Assembly: GCA_029580855.1 (NCBI GenBank)
Contig: JAKPQH010000230.1
Coordinates: 1 to 54,047, forward strand
DNA: 54,047 nucleotides
Reading direction: 5' to 3'
Source of the DNA: a bacterium
Lineage (GTDB): Bacteria > Methylomirabilota > Methylomirabilia > Methylomirabilales > 2-02-FULL-66-22
Positions 26,825 to 35,867 of the stretch are shown in pieces. A program made the translations under genes and the position numbers. Under the pieces are notes generated by a model. That model had not been told where the DNA came from. It saw only the letters and a list, made by a program, of their open reading frames with translations, and searched no databases. How positions within the stretch are numbered: the first letter of the stretch is position 1; every line of letters begins with the position of its first letter.

Positions 26825-27016
26825 TCAGGCCTTTTTCTTGGAGTTGTCGTCTTTTTTCGGCGTGACGTCGATCGCGTCTTTTCCCGCCATGGAATCCTTG
26901 AATCCGCGGATCGCCTTGCCCAGACCGGACCCGATGTCCCCGAGGCGGCTCGCGCCGAAAATCAGGATGACGATCACCAGGATGACAACGAGTTCCGGCA
27001 ATCCCAGGCCGAACAT
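26825..27016 (-). CDS. tatA: Sec-independent protein translocase TatA/TatE
   Basis: 63 residues starting [25 protein letters not shown] (core: GLPEL and FGASRL). It has the single N-terminal membrane helix, the FG hinge, an amphipathic helix ([15 protein letters not shown]) and a charged Lys-rich tail typical of TatA, which multimerises to form the Tat export pore. A GAGGAGAACCGCC precedes the ATG. TatB and TatC are not adjacent. Tat export carries folded cofactor proteins, including many selenoenzymes such as formate dehydrogenases, so closeness to selB is suggestive but not proof of a link. Confidence 0.92.
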   Translation of the reverse strand: MFGLGLPELVVILVIVILIFGASRLGDIGSGLGKAIRGFKDSMAGKDAIDVTPKKDDNSKKKA

Positions 27017-27413
27017 GGCGGTTCTCCTCGACCAAGAGCGTTCAGCGGTCAGCGATCAGCTTTCAGCCAGAAAACGACCGTACCGTCTTGGAGCGCCCTG
27101 CGGAATCGCGCCCCGAGCGCCCGCAGCTTTCGTCAGATCATAAAGAGGGGTGTAGCATCCCCTGGCACCGAAGCGCTGTCAACGAAAAAGGCGGCGCAAC
27201 CGATCGGCAGTCAGCTTTCAGCGATCAGCCGGGCCGGATCCCAATTGACGTATCGACGAATCGTGCGGTCGATCCGCCGCCGGCTCCCCCACTCCCCGGC
27301 ACCCACGCCTTGCGCCACGCGCATGGCGGCCATTGTTTCACGCCTTGCGCCATGTGTCTTGGTTCATTGCCGGCCGCCAGCTGCCTGCTGCCAGCCTGCC
27401 TCTCTCCTGTCCC
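27017..27413. repeat. Intergenic region with degenerate short repeats
   Basis: About 400 bases without a gene. Two copies of related CAG-CGATCAGC strings are present: 27040-27068 (TCAGCGGTCAGCGATCAGC then TTTCAGCC) and 27206-27230 (GTCAGCTTTCAGCGATCAGC). A GCAGGCGGCAG pattern also occurs at 26667-26720 and its complement near 27365-27395. These look like dispersed intergenic repeats. Confidence 0.55.
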
Positions 27414-29324
27414 TCACTTGTACGGTACCCGTTCGTCGCCTTGGCGGCGTGTGACCCGGATGGCATCGAGGTGCTCGAGGTAGGGGATGGCGTATTTCCG
27501 GGAGACGCCGAACAGCTCCTTCATCGTCCCGACGTTGATGCTGGGCTGCTTCTGGAAGTGCGCTACGACGCGATCGCGCATGGCCTGATGGCTCTCCCGG
27601 TGCAGAAAGACGCCCTCGCCCACCTTGACCAGGATCCCGTCGTCCACCAGCCGCCGGAAGACCGCCTGGCCCGTCTTGCGGTCGTCCGTTTGCCCGCCCA
27701 GCACCGCGTCGGGCGCGGGCGGCTGAAATCCGCCGTCCCGGAAGGCCCCTTCGATCTTTGCCTTTATGTCTTCCTCGGCGGCCGACAGTTTCGGACGGAA
27801 GGAGGCCAGCCGAACCTTGTCCCGCTCGACGGCGATCCGCCCCTCCGAGGCCAAACGCCCGAGCATCCACGCGAACGTGCCGGGAGGCAGCTGGTCGGGG
27901 AGCTTGCTTCGCAGCTCTTCCTTGGCCAGGCCGTCTTTCAGCGGCTCTTTTGCGTGAAAGTCGGCCAGCCGGCCCAGCACGTCGTTCTGAAGCGCGTCCA
28001 CACGGTCGGCGTGCAGGACTCCGGCGCCCTCCTTCGGCCCGAGCTGAACCGCGCGCCCGCTCTCGACAAGCTGGCGGAGCGCGTCCAACACCGCGGCCGG
28101 GTCCAGGTCGCATCGGGCCCGCAACTCCGCCAGCGTCATCGGGGCGAACCCGGAATCCAGCAGGTGCCGTTCGACCCGCTCGGTCGGCCGGCCTCGCTCC
28201 AGCACTTGCAGGTGCTCGATCAGCCTGGCGCGCGGGCGGCGCCCCCGGGGCGGATCGGGATCCAGAATGGTGCCGCCGCCGATCGTGACCGCCGGGGAGT
28301 AGCTTCGCACGACATAGCGATCGCCGGCCAAGGCCGCAGACGGCTTCTCCAGGCGCAGGTGCGCGTACGCGCGTGCGCCTGGCGGAAGCTCCTCACGGTC
28401 CAGGAGCACCACCCGCGCCAGGATCTCGCTGGTCCCAAGGTGGAATCGGACGCGCGCCCGGTTGCGGAGCGGCCGGGGCGCATCCGACAAGAGCGATAGG
28501 GCCGCCTCGGCGCTGTGCGAAGGGCGAAGCGTGTCAGGGCGGCACAGGACGTCGCCCCGCTCGACGTCGGCCACCTCCAGCTCCGGGATGTTCACCGCCG
28601 TGCGCTGGCCCGCTTCCGCGCGCTCCACGGTCTCGCCGTGCACCTGGAGGCGGCGAATGCGCGATCGGAGACCCCGCGGCAGGATGGCGACCTCCTCCCC
28701 GACGGACAGCGTCCCGCTCCACAGCGTCCCCGTGACCACGGTGCCGAAGCCCTTGATGCTGAACACGCGGTCGACGGGCAGGCGGACGATCCCCTGCGGG
28801 CGTTTGGTTTCGACCACCGCGGCCTGGGCCTGAATGGCCTCCCGGAGGGCCGGGAGGCCCTCTCCCGTCGTCCCGGAGCACGGAACGATGGGGCACCCGG
28901 CGAGAAACGTGCCCTTCAAGAACTCGGCCACGTCCGCCTGCACCAGGTCCAGCCACTCGGCCTCCACCAGGTCCGCCTTGGTGAGGGCGACCACGCCATG
29001 CTTGATCTGCAGGAGCTCACAGATGTGCAGGTGCTCCCGCGTCTGGGGCATGATCCCTTCGTCGGCGGCGATGACCAGGATGACGAGATCGATCCCCCCG
29101 ACCCCGGCAACCATGGTCTTCACGAATCGCTCGTGGCCCGGCACGTCCACGATGCCGGCCCGCGTGCCGTCCGGCAGATTGAGGAGCGCGAATCCCAGCT
29201 CGATGGAGATCCCGCGCTCTTTCTCCTCTTTCAGGCGGTCCGTGTCCGTCCCGGTGAGGGCTTTCACCAGGGTGGTCTTGCCGTGGTCGATGTGGCCGGC
29301 CGTACCGATCGCGAGGTGGTGCAT
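27414..29324 (-). CDS. selB: Selenocysteine-specific elongation factor SelB
   Basis: 636 residues from the ATG at 29324 ([18 protein letters not shown]). GTPase motifs: G1 GHIDHGKT at 10-17, G2 region around [10 protein letters not shown]3 DVPGH at 60-64, G4 TKAD at 115-118. EF-Tu-like beta domains follow ([17 protein letters not shown]), then a C-terminal third of winged-helix repeats (about 390-636) that bind the SECIS hairpin in selenoprotein mRNAs. It carries Sec-tRNA to the ribosome at UGA and works with the tRNA-Sec gene at 20592-20686. The ribosome-binding site is poor (GGGG). selA, normally adjacent, is not here. Confidence 0.96.
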   Translation of the reverse strand: MHHLAIGTAGHIDHGKTTLVKALTGTDTDRLKEEKERGISIELGFALLNLPDGTRAGIVDVPGHERFVKTMVAGVGGIDLVILVIAADEGIMPQTREHLHICELLQIKHGVVALTKADLVEAEWLDLVQADVAEFLKGTFLAGCPIVPCSGTTGEGLPALREAIQAQAAVVETKRPQGIVRLPVDRVFSIKGFGTVVTGTLWSGTLSVGEEVAILPRGLRSRIRRLQVHGETVERAEAGQRTAVNIPELEVADVERGDVLCRPDTLRPSHSAEAALSLLSDAPRPLRNRARVRFHLGTSEILARVVLLDREELPPGARAYAHLRLEKPSAALAGDRYVVRSYSPAVTIGGGTILDPDPPRGRRPRARLIEHLQVLERGRPTERVERHLLDSGFAPMTLAELRARCDLDPAAVLDALRQLVESGRAVQLGPKEGAGVLHADRVDALQNDVLGRLADFHAKEPLKDGLAKEELRSKLPDQLPPGTFAWMLGRLASEGRIAVERDKVRLASFRPKLSAAEEDIKAKIEGAFRDGGFQPPAPDAVLGGQTDDRKTGQAVFRRLVDDGILVKVGEGVFLHRESHQAMRDRVVAHFQKQPSINVGTMKELFGVSRKYAIPYLEHLDAIRVTRRQGDERVPYK

Positions 29325-29542
29325 GAAGAATGCCCCAGGGTGAACAGGGTAAGGAAGCCGCACGCGCGTCCCGGTCCAACGACTCTCGACTATAACGCGG
29401 GGACCAGGGGGAGACAAGCGACGTGCGAGCACGGACAAGGCCGCGCGCCGCACACGACCGCCCCGGGGACAACGCGTGCGACGTGGCGTTTGTGGCGATC
29501 CGGGGATGCGCCAAAGCCGTGGAGCGCCACGCGGACAAAGTC

Positions 29543-30580
29543 TCACGGGGTCAGAATGACTTTTCCTCCGTTCCCGGCCTCCAACAGCTCGAAGCTCTCC
29601 GCAAAACGCTCCAGCGGCATCTCGTGCGTGATGGCGGGCTGCACGCGGAGGAGTCCGCGTTCCAGCATGTGTTCCATTCTCGTCCAGGTCGCGAACATCT
29701 CGCGGCCGTGGATGCCGATGATGCGCGCTTCTTTGAAGATGACATCCGGACCGAGATTCACGCGGACGGGATCCGACGGCAACCCGATCAGCGCCATCTT
29801 CCCGCCCTTTCGAAGGTATTTCCAGGCCCCCTCGATGGCCGCGACGCTTCCCGATGCCTCCACGATGGCATCCGCGCCCACACCACCCGTCTGCTGCAGG
29901 ATGACGTCCGCCACGTTCACGTGTCGCGCGTCCAGAGCCAGATCCGCCCCCACCGCCTGCGCGAGCTTCAGCCGCTCCGCGCGGACATCCGCGGCGATCA
30001 CCCGGGCGGCCCCTGTGGCTTTGGCTGCCGCCACGGCGAAGAGCCCGATCGGGCCGCACCCCAACACGGCCACCGTTTCGCCCGCCGGCTGCACTTCCAG
30101 GACCGCCCGCACCGACGTCCCCAGCGGCTCGAGCACGGCGGCGACGCTGGCCGGGACCGTGGGCGGAATCCGGTGGGCGCAGATCGCCGGGATCGTCGCG
30201 TACTCGGCAAAGCAGCCGTCCCGGTGGATGCCAAAGAGTTTCAGGTTGCCGCAGATGTGCTGGAGGCCGTTGCGGCACTGGAAGCACTCCCCGCAGGGAA
30301 TGTGGGTCTCCCCGGCGACATAGTCGCCCGGTCGCACGCCCGTCACCTCCGGACCGATCTCGACGATGTCTCCGCAGAACTCGTGCCCCATGACCAGCGG
30401 TAGGCGGATCCCGGCGCGCTGCGCCCAGGGGGTCCACTGGGCGATGTGGAGGTCGGTCCCGCAGACGGCCGCCGCGCGCACCTTGACGAGGACCTCTCCC
30501 GGGTTGGGTTCCGGCCGAGGCACCTCGGCCAGTCTCACCTCCGACGCTTCGGTGTCCTTCACCAGGGCCCGCATGGTCAC
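29543..30580 (-). CDS. Zinc-dependent L-threonine 3-dehydrogenase-like alcohol dehydrogenase
   Basis: 345 residues from the GTG at 30580 (GGGA 6 bases upstream). Catalytic zinc ligands: Cys40 in AVCGTDLHI and His65-Glu66 in GHEFCG. Structural zinc: Cys96, 99, 102 and 110. The NAD fold has VLGCGPIGLFA. The stretch CGTDLHI-QW-PWAQ and the C-terminal FKEARIIGIHGREMF with ITHEMPLERF match threonine 3-dehydrogenase (Tdh) closely, so oxidation of L-threonine or a related 3-hydroxy or polyol substrate with NAD is likely. Last gene behind TRAP importer genes and an SDR, 57 bases after the SDR, suggesting the imported compound is its substrate or precursor. Confidence 0.85.
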   Translation of the reverse strand: MTMRALVKDTEASEVRLAEVPRPEPNPGEVLVKVRAAAVCGTDLHIAQWTPWAQRAGIRLPLVMGHEFCGDIVEIGPEVTGVRPGDYVAGETHIPCGECFQCRNGLQHICGNLKLFGIHRDGCFAEYATIPAICAHRIPPTVPASVAAVLEPLGTSVRAVLEVQPAGETVAVLGCGPIGLFAVAAAKATGAARVIAADVRAERLKLAQAVGADLALDARHVNVADVILQQTGGVGADAIVEASGSVAAIEGAWKYLRKGGKMALIGLPSDPVRVNLGPDVIFKEARIIGIHGREMFATWTRMEHMLERGLLRVQPAITHEMPLERFAESFELLEAGNGGKVILTP

Positions 30581-30637
30581 GGTCGATCCCTTTCCGCGCC
30601 GGCCGCGCTGTGCTGCGACCCGGCGCCGGCGATACGT

Positions 30638-31435
30638 CTACCCGACGATGGAGGTCAAACCCCCGTCCACGACCAGGGTGGTCCCGTTGATATACTTCGC
30701 CTCGTCGGAGGCAAGGAACAACGCCGCATGCGCGGTGTCCCAGGCGTCCCCCTGCTTGCCCGTCGGACACAGCCTGGCCCGCCGCCGGAGCATCTCCTCC
30801 ACATCCCCGCCGTAGGCGCCGGTCAGCTGCGCGATGACCATGGGGGTGTCCATCAGCCCCGGCAGGATCGCGTTGGCCCGGATGCCCTTGGCCGCGTACT
30901 GCACGGCGACCTCTCGGGTGAGGGCGATCACCGCCGCCTTGGACGCCGCGTAGGCGATGGCGATGGCCGGCAGGCTGCGGATCGCGTTGATCGAAGCGAT
31001 GTTCACGATGACGCCCCGACCTTGCTGTTCCATGTGCGGCAGCGTGTGCTTGCAGGTGAGGAACATGCTCTTCACGTTGATCCGCATCAGCCGATCCCAC
31101 TGCTCCTCGGCCAGCTCCACCGGCCCCCCCGGAAAGGTGACCCCCACATTGTTGTGGAGCACATCCACCCTGCCGAACGCGGCCAGGCAGGCTTCGACCA
31201 TCCTCAGGCAGTCCGCGGAAGACGTCACGTCGCACGCGAACGGAACGCCGGTCCCGCCCTCCGCCTGGATCAGACGGCAGGTCTCCTGCGCCGCCTCGAG
31301 GCTCTGATCCACCAGGAGGATCCGGCCACCCTCGCGGGCGTAGAGGATGCTCGATGCCTTGCCGTTGCCCATGCCGGGCCCGATCGAGCCGGCCCCCGTT
31401 ACGATGATCGCCTTCCCTTGTACGCGGTCCCCCAT
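30638..31435 (-). CDS. Short-chain dehydrogenase/reductase
   Basis: 265 residues from the ATG at 31435 (GAGG 8 bases upstream; an in-frame GTG lies 9 bases earlier). Rossmann motif TGAGSIGPGMGNG near the N terminus, NNVG of the classical SDRs, catalytic Ser in ASINAI and YAASK as the Tyr-x-x-x-Lys pair, then PGLMDTPM and the C-terminal VVDGGLTS. Classical NAD(P)-dependent oxidoreductase. It sits 16 bases after DctM and 57 before the Tdh-like gene, so it probably acts on the compound imported by the TRAP system. Exact substrate unknown. Confidence 0.88.
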   Translation of the reverse strand: MGDRVQGKAIIVTGAGSIGPGMGNGKASSILYAREGGRILLVDQSLEAAQETCRLIQAEGGTGVPFACDVTSSADCLRMVEACLAAFGRVDVLHNNVGVTFPGGPVELAEEQWDRLMRINVKSMFLTCKHTLPHMEQQGRGVIVNIASINAIRSLPAIAIAYAASKAAVIALTREVAVQYAAKGIRANAILPGLMDTPMVIAQLTGAYGGDVEEMLRRRARLCPTGKQGDAWDTAHAALFLASDEAKYINGTTLVVDGGLTSIVG

Positions 31436-31451
31436 GGTCAGCACCTCGTGT

Positions 31452-32771
31452 CTATTTCGTCGTCCAGCTGGGCAACCACAGGATGATGTCGGGGAAAATG
31501 ATGCACAGCGTCAGGCCCACGGCTTGCAGCGCCATAAACGGGACGACGCCGCGGTAGATGTCCTGCGTCGTCACCTCCGGCGGCGCCACGCCCTTGACAA
31601 AAAAGATGGCGTACGCGAACGGCGGACTCAGGAAGGACAGCTGCAGGTTGACGGCGATCAGCTCCACGAACCACAGGGGATCAAAGCCCAGCTTTGTTGC
31701 GATCGGCAGAAAGATCGGGATCGTGATAAACAGGATCCCGATCCAGTCGATCAGCATCCCCAGGATGAAGAGGATGAACATCATGAGGGCGAGGATGACC
31801 CAGCGGCTGACCGGCAGCTCCAGGACAAACTGCTCGATGACGGATCCGCCGCGCGTGTAGAGAAAGAGCGAGGTGAACATGCTGGCCGCCACGATCACAT
31901 AGAAGACCATCGACGTCACCAGGACGGTCTCGTACACGGCGCGCCGGAGCGTCTTGATGTTCAGATTCCGGTAGAGCGCGGCTACCAGCATGGCCCCCAC
32001 GGTCCCCAGGGCGGACGCCTCGGTGGGGGACGCGATGCCCGCCAGGATGGATCCCATCACCGAGAGGAGCAGGAAGATCATGGGCAGCATGTAGAACGCG
32101 GTGTTCAACAGGAGCGTGCCTTTGGCGTCGCGCCGCTCCTCGATGGAGATGGCCGGTCCGGCGGAGGGCCGCCACCAGCACAGGCCGATGATGTAGAGCA
32201 GGTACAGGGCCGAGAGCGTGAGCCCGGGGAGGACCGCACCCGCTAGGAGGTTCGCGACCGAGAGGTTGCACATCGGGCCCAGCATCACCAGCATCACGCT
32301 CGGCGGGATCAGGATCCCCAGGGTCCCGCCCGCGCACACCACGCCGCTGGCCAGCGAGCGGTCGTAACCCCGTTTGACCATGGCGGGAAGAGCCATCAGC
32401 GCCATCATCGTCACCGAGGCGGCGATCACGCCCGTGCACGCGGCAAAGATCGTGCTGATGATCACCGTGGTGATCGCCAGCCCTCCGCGCACCGGCCCGA
32501 GGAGCTGAAACATGGTCTCGAAGAGCCGATCCGCCACCCCGCTGGTTTCCAGGATCGCCCCCATGAGCACGAACAACGGAACCGCGATCAGAATCTCGTT
32601 CTGCATCGTGCCGAAGGTGTTGTGCAGGAAGAGGGTGAAGACCGCCGGGCCGCGGTAGATGAGGCCGAACACCACGGCCACGAACATCATGGAGAAGGCA
32701 AGGTGAACCCCGCCCAGCACCATGAGCACCAAGGTGCCCAGCATGACCAGTCCGATATACTCTGTGGTCAT
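31452..32771 (-). CDS. dctM: TRAP transporter large permease DctM
   Basis: 439 residues from the ATG at 32771, which overlaps the dctQ stop (ATGA). About twelve hydrophobic segments; family landmarks AVPLFVLMGAILETSG, GTLGILIPPSVMLV and the second copy region SPPFAYAIFFVKGVAPPEVT. It is the ion-coupled (usually Na+) channel subunit that moves the ligand delivered by DctP across the inner membrane together with DctQ. Coupled with dctQ upstream and followed after 16 bases by an SDR. Confidence 0.92.
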   Translation of the reverse strand: MTTEYIGLVMLGTLVLMVLGGVHLAFSMMFVAVVFGLIYRGPAVFTLFLHNTFGTMQNEILIAVPLFVLMGAILETSGVADRLFETMFQLLGPVRGGLAITTVIISTIFAACTGVIAASVTMMALMALPAMVKRGYDRSLASGVVCAGGTLGILIPPSVMLVMLGPMCNLSVANLLAGAVLPGLTLSALYLLYIIGLCWWRPSAGPAISIEERRDAKGTLLLNTAFYMLPMIFLLLSVMGSILAGIASPTEASALGTVGAMLVAALYRNLNIKTLRRAVYETVLVTSMVFYVIVAASMFTSLFLYTRGGSVIEQFVLELPVSRWVILALMMFILFILGMLIDWIGILFITIPIFLPIATKLGFDPLWFVELIAVNLQLSFLSPPFAYAIFFVKGVAPPEVTTQDIYRGVVPFMALQAVGLTLCIIFPDIILWLPSWTTK

Positions 32772-33271
32772 GGGTGCCCCTCCGTCCGGATGACCTGGAG
32801 ACAGCGAAGGATCTCCGCCACCGTCTGCAGCAGCACGAGGAAGAAGCCCACGGGGATCATGGTCCGGATGGGGGCCGAGGGGAACTGCCACAGGCTCGTG
32901 GAGAGCTTCTCCCCGGTGGACCAGGCCTCCGCCGCGTACGCCACCCCCTCCCAGGTGAGGAACGCCATCACCGGAAGGACCACCACCCCGAAGACCAGGA
33001 GATCGAAGATCGCCTTCCCGCGTGTGGACAGGACGTTGTACAGCATGTCGATCCGGACGTGCCGCTTGACGTGGAGCGTGTACGCGCCCGCGATGAGAAA
33101 CGCCGTGCTGTGGAGCATCCAGGAGGCGTCGTACACCCACTGGGTCGGCATGTTCATCACGTACCGCATAAAGACCTCGTAGACGACGATCCCCGTCAGC
33201 GGAATCGCCAGCCAGGCGATGAGCGTGCCCGACCAGTCGCTGAGCGTGTCAATCCATTTGATGGCTCGCAT
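32768..33271 (-). CDS. dctQ: TRAP transporter small permease DctQ
   Basis: 167 residues with four hydrophobic segments. Motifs typical of DctQ are visible: YEVFMRYVMNMPTQWVYDASWML and HVRIDMLYNVLS (quoted cores VFMRYV, PTQWV, HVRID). It pairs with the large permease; its stop overlaps the dctM start by ATGA. It begins 143 bases after the binding-protein gene, same strand. Confidence 0.92.
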   Translation of the reverse strand: MRAIKWIDTLSDWSGTLIAWLAIPLTGIVVYEVFMRYVMNMPTQWVYDASWMLHSTAFLIAGAYTLHVKRHVRIDMLYNVLSTRGKAIFDLLVFGVVVLPVMAFLTWEGVAYAAEAWSTGEKLSTSLWQFPSAPIRTMIPVGFFLVLLQTVAEILRCLQVIRTEGHP

Positions 33272-33414
33272 TGGACCTCCGAGTTCCCGAGATGCGATCG
33301 TCGCGCCTCGGCACAGATCGTCGCCCGACCGAGTGTCCTGCTCGGCAGCCCGTGCATAGCCGTCCCGGCGGGGCGACTATGCACGGTGAAATCTGCCTCG
33401 GGCGCTTCGCTCCG

Positions 33415-34464
33415 CTACTCGGCGGCGGTGAATGCTGTGAAGTTGTGGTACGGCTGATAGGCCTTCTTGAAGTCCCGCTGGGACTCCCAGACCTTCTTGA
33501 AGAACGGATCCTTGGCCGACTTCTCCTCCAGGATCTCGATGGTGAGGCGCCGCGCCTCCGCCTGGTCCTGCGGCGAGAGCCGGATGACCTTCACCTTCTG
33601 CCGGATCTTGTCGAACGCCTTGATCGCCTCGCCCCAGTGCCGCGCGTACCCTTCCAGGGTCGCGGAGATCGTTGCCTCGCGCACGATGGACTTGAGATCG
33701 GCGGGGAGGGCGTTCCAGGCCTTGGGGTTCACCAGCAGCTGGAACATGTTGGAGCCCATGTGGATGGGCGGACCCACGACGTACTTTGCCACCTCGTGCA
33801 GCCCGAGCGCCGCGTCCATGGACGCGTCGCAGAACTCGGCGGCGTCGATCACCCCGCGCTGCAGCGACGGCACCACCTCGCCGCCGGCCATCAGGACCAC
33901 GGACGAGCCCAGCTTCTGGAACAGCTCCATGCTGAGCCCGGCGTTCCGCATCTTCAGCCCCTTGAAGTCCTTGAGGCTCTTGATCTCTTTGTTGCTCCAG
34001 ATCTCCTCGGGTGGGGTGAGACCCAGAGGGAAGACGACCACTTCGTTCTTATACATCTCCTGCGCGAGTTGCCAGCCGCCGCCGGTATACACCCAGAGGA
34101 TGTAGTCGTGGTACTCCGTCACGCCCCCCGGCAGGGTGTAAAAGAGGTCCCCGGCCGGGAATCGGCCCTTCTGCCAGGCCGGCGTGTTCTGGCCGGCATC
34201 CAAGATACCGTCGCGCACGGCGTTGTACACCTCCGGCCCCTTCACGATCTCGCCTTCGCCGTGCAGCTCGATCTTGAGCCGGCCACCGCTCATCTCCTGG
34301 ACCTTCTTCGCCCACAGGGCCAGCGCATTGTCGGTCAGCGGCATGTTGAGCGGGAAGACGCTCTGGGTCTTCCACAGGATCGGCTTTGGCGTCTCGCCGG
34401 CGGTGGCGCCCGTTGCGGTCAGCATGGCAAAGAGGGCCAGGAACACCAACACGCGCGTTTTCAT
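33415..34464 (-). CDS. dctP: TRAP transporter substrate-binding protein DctP
   Basis: 349 residues from the ATG at 34464 (AGGAGGAGACAA just upstream), with signal peptide MKTRVLVFLALFAMLTATGA. The mature protein has the DctP/SmoM pattern: SGGRLKIELHGEGEIV, NAVRDGILDAGQ, FKGLKMRNAG (Arg in this block contacts the ligand carboxylate in the family) and GVIDAAEFCD. It is the periplasmic binder of a TRAP importer, probably for an organic acid. First gene of the cluster dctP-dctQ-dctM-SDR-Tdh-like. Confidence 0.92.
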   Translation of the reverse strand: MKTRVLVFLALFAMLTATGATAGETPKPILWKTQSVFPLNMPLTDNALALWAKKVQEMSGGRLKIELHGEGEIVKGPEVYNAVRDGILDAGQNTPAWQKGRFPAGDLFYTLPGGVTEYHDYILWVYTGGGWQLAQEMYKNEVVVFPLGLTPPEEIWSNKEIKSLKDFKGLKMRNAGLSMELFQKLGSSVVLMAGGEVVPSLQRGVIDAAEFCDASMDAALGLHEVAKYVVGPPIHMGSNMFQLLVNPKAWNALPADLKSIVREATISATLEGYARHWGEAIKAFDKIRQKVKVIRLSPQDQAEARRLTIEILEEKSAKDPFFKKVWESQRDFKKAYQPYHNFTAFTAAE

Positions 34465-34597
34465 TTGTCTCCTCCTCATGTTATAGGTACAGCGGCCGTG
34501 GCTGCTCGGGTGCGTGGTTCGCTCTGCGTCGGCCTCCTTTCCCGGTGGCGGTGGTCTCCGCCGTTCCCCTGCGCGCCCGCCTCGTCAGCGGGCCTCG

Positions 34598-35263
34598 GCA
34601 TAGAGGGACGTCCGGACTCCGTTCACGATCCCGTCCCCGTTCGACGCCGGGGGATTCTCCAGCGGCGGCCGGACATTTGTCCACCGTCCGACCCGACGTC
34701 AGCGGCGCGATGCCGCGTCCAACCCGCTCCACGTCGGACCGCCCGAATGGAAGGGACGCCTCCTCTTCGCGGGCGTCCCCCTTCACGACCTGGGGCAGCT
34801 TGCGCTCGACCGGAGGGCCCTCTTGTAGAGTCCGTAGGCGTCGCAAGGCGTCGACGGAATCACGGCCTCGTTGCCCGAAATGTGTGAAGAGGATTTCAAT
34901 GCGCCGCGGGTGAGCCGCCCGCCCGTCCTGCACGCCATCCGGGCCGCGCCAGATGACGGGGAGCACGCCCCGCCCGCCATGTGCCGGGTCTTCGTGATCT
35001 GATTGACGAGGCCCCCCTCCCGGTGAAGAGGAGATCGGCGAAGGGAAATCCGCCCACCGGGCGACAACCCGCCGACGCGGCGCCGAAGACTACCTCGTCC
35101 GAGATTGGCGTGTCAATGACCCGATCACGAAAGGATCCCGGGATCCCTCTGGAGTGCCCGAAGATTCCGTCCCGCCCGGCGGTGTCTTGGCCGCGCGCGA
35201 AGATCACCGGTCTTCTCCCATCGCTTTGTTCAGGCCGCGACAGTTGGCGTCCACGAAGGTCAT
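34598..35263 (-). pseudogene. Degraded copy of dehydrogenase E1 beta subunit
   Basis: Pieces of an E1 beta subunit appear in order through at least three frameshifts: MTFVDANCRGLNKAMGEDR (from 35263), RPVIFARGQDTAG with DRVIDTPISDEVVFGAA and GGFPFADLLF, then LVNQITKTRHMAGG with IPSTPCDAYGLYKRAL, then EEEASLPFGRSDVERVGR and a last trace ending near 34598. Each piece lines up with the intact E1 beta at 37068-38045 (PISEAVIVGAAVG, QIVNQGAKVKYMFGG, MPSTPADAKGLLKSA, PLGAADVKRPGK). It is divergent from that copy, so it is an old paralog or a relative rather than a fresh duplication. Confidence 0.8.
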
Positions 35264-35289
35264 CCCGACCGGCCCGGCTCGGCCCCTCA

Positions 35290-35834
35290 GCGGTCGCCGC
35301 CCGCATCGCCCGCGGAGAGATCCGCCGGGGTCCCGTGCGGCTCCGGGGAGGGGCTGTCCTCGGTGGGCCGCACGGCGTCTTCGATCCGCGTCCCGCACCG
35401 TTGCCGGATCCACCGCCGCGTCGCGTCGGTCGCCACCTCTCGTCCCGGCGGATATCGCGCGAACCGTCCGATGGGCTCGTCCCGCCCCCGCGCCGCGATC
35501 GACCACAGATCGCCGCACCGCCGCGGGTGGTCCACGGCATGGCCTTTGAGCCGGTCCTTTTCTTGGGTGTGCGCCGGCTGTCGGTCCCCGTCGCGGGGGC
35601 GTGGCCGTGCCCGCGATGTGCGCGGCCGAGGCCAGCGTCCCGGCGCGACGCGATCACATTCGCCGTGATCGCCGTGCGCCCGATGTCGAGGCGGAGGAAA
35701 CCGGGACGCTTCTTTTCCGGGAAGAGCCGCCCGGCGTGCCGCTCGACGGCCCGGATGGGCGCCAGGATTTCGTCCCGGCGCAAGCGGGTCGTCTTCTCCC
35801 CACCCGTCGGACCCCCGCAAGCGACCGCATCCAA
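35290..35834 (-). pseudogene. Degraded copy of dehydrogenase E1 alpha subunit with internal deletion
   Basis: The N-terminal piece (35834 to about 35585) reads IRAVERHAGRLFPEKKRPGF, LDIGRTAITANVIASRRDAG and HRGHGHAPATG, matching FEQKLQELSKRG, IGQEAVAAGVCAA and HRGHGHAIAKG of the intact E1 alpha. The C-terminal piece, in another frame, reads RLKGHAVDHP, DEPIGRFARY, VATDATRRWIRQ and TEDSPSPEP, matching RFEGHYVGDP, DPIVRQREY and SSPDPEP. The middle, including the thiamine-diphosphate motif, is missing (about 150 residues). It begins 34 bases after the E2 stop, directly followed by the E1 beta remnant. Confidence 0.78.
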
Positions 35835-35867
35835 TCCGGTCCGCGCCCGCCCCCTTCGCGAGGGCGG

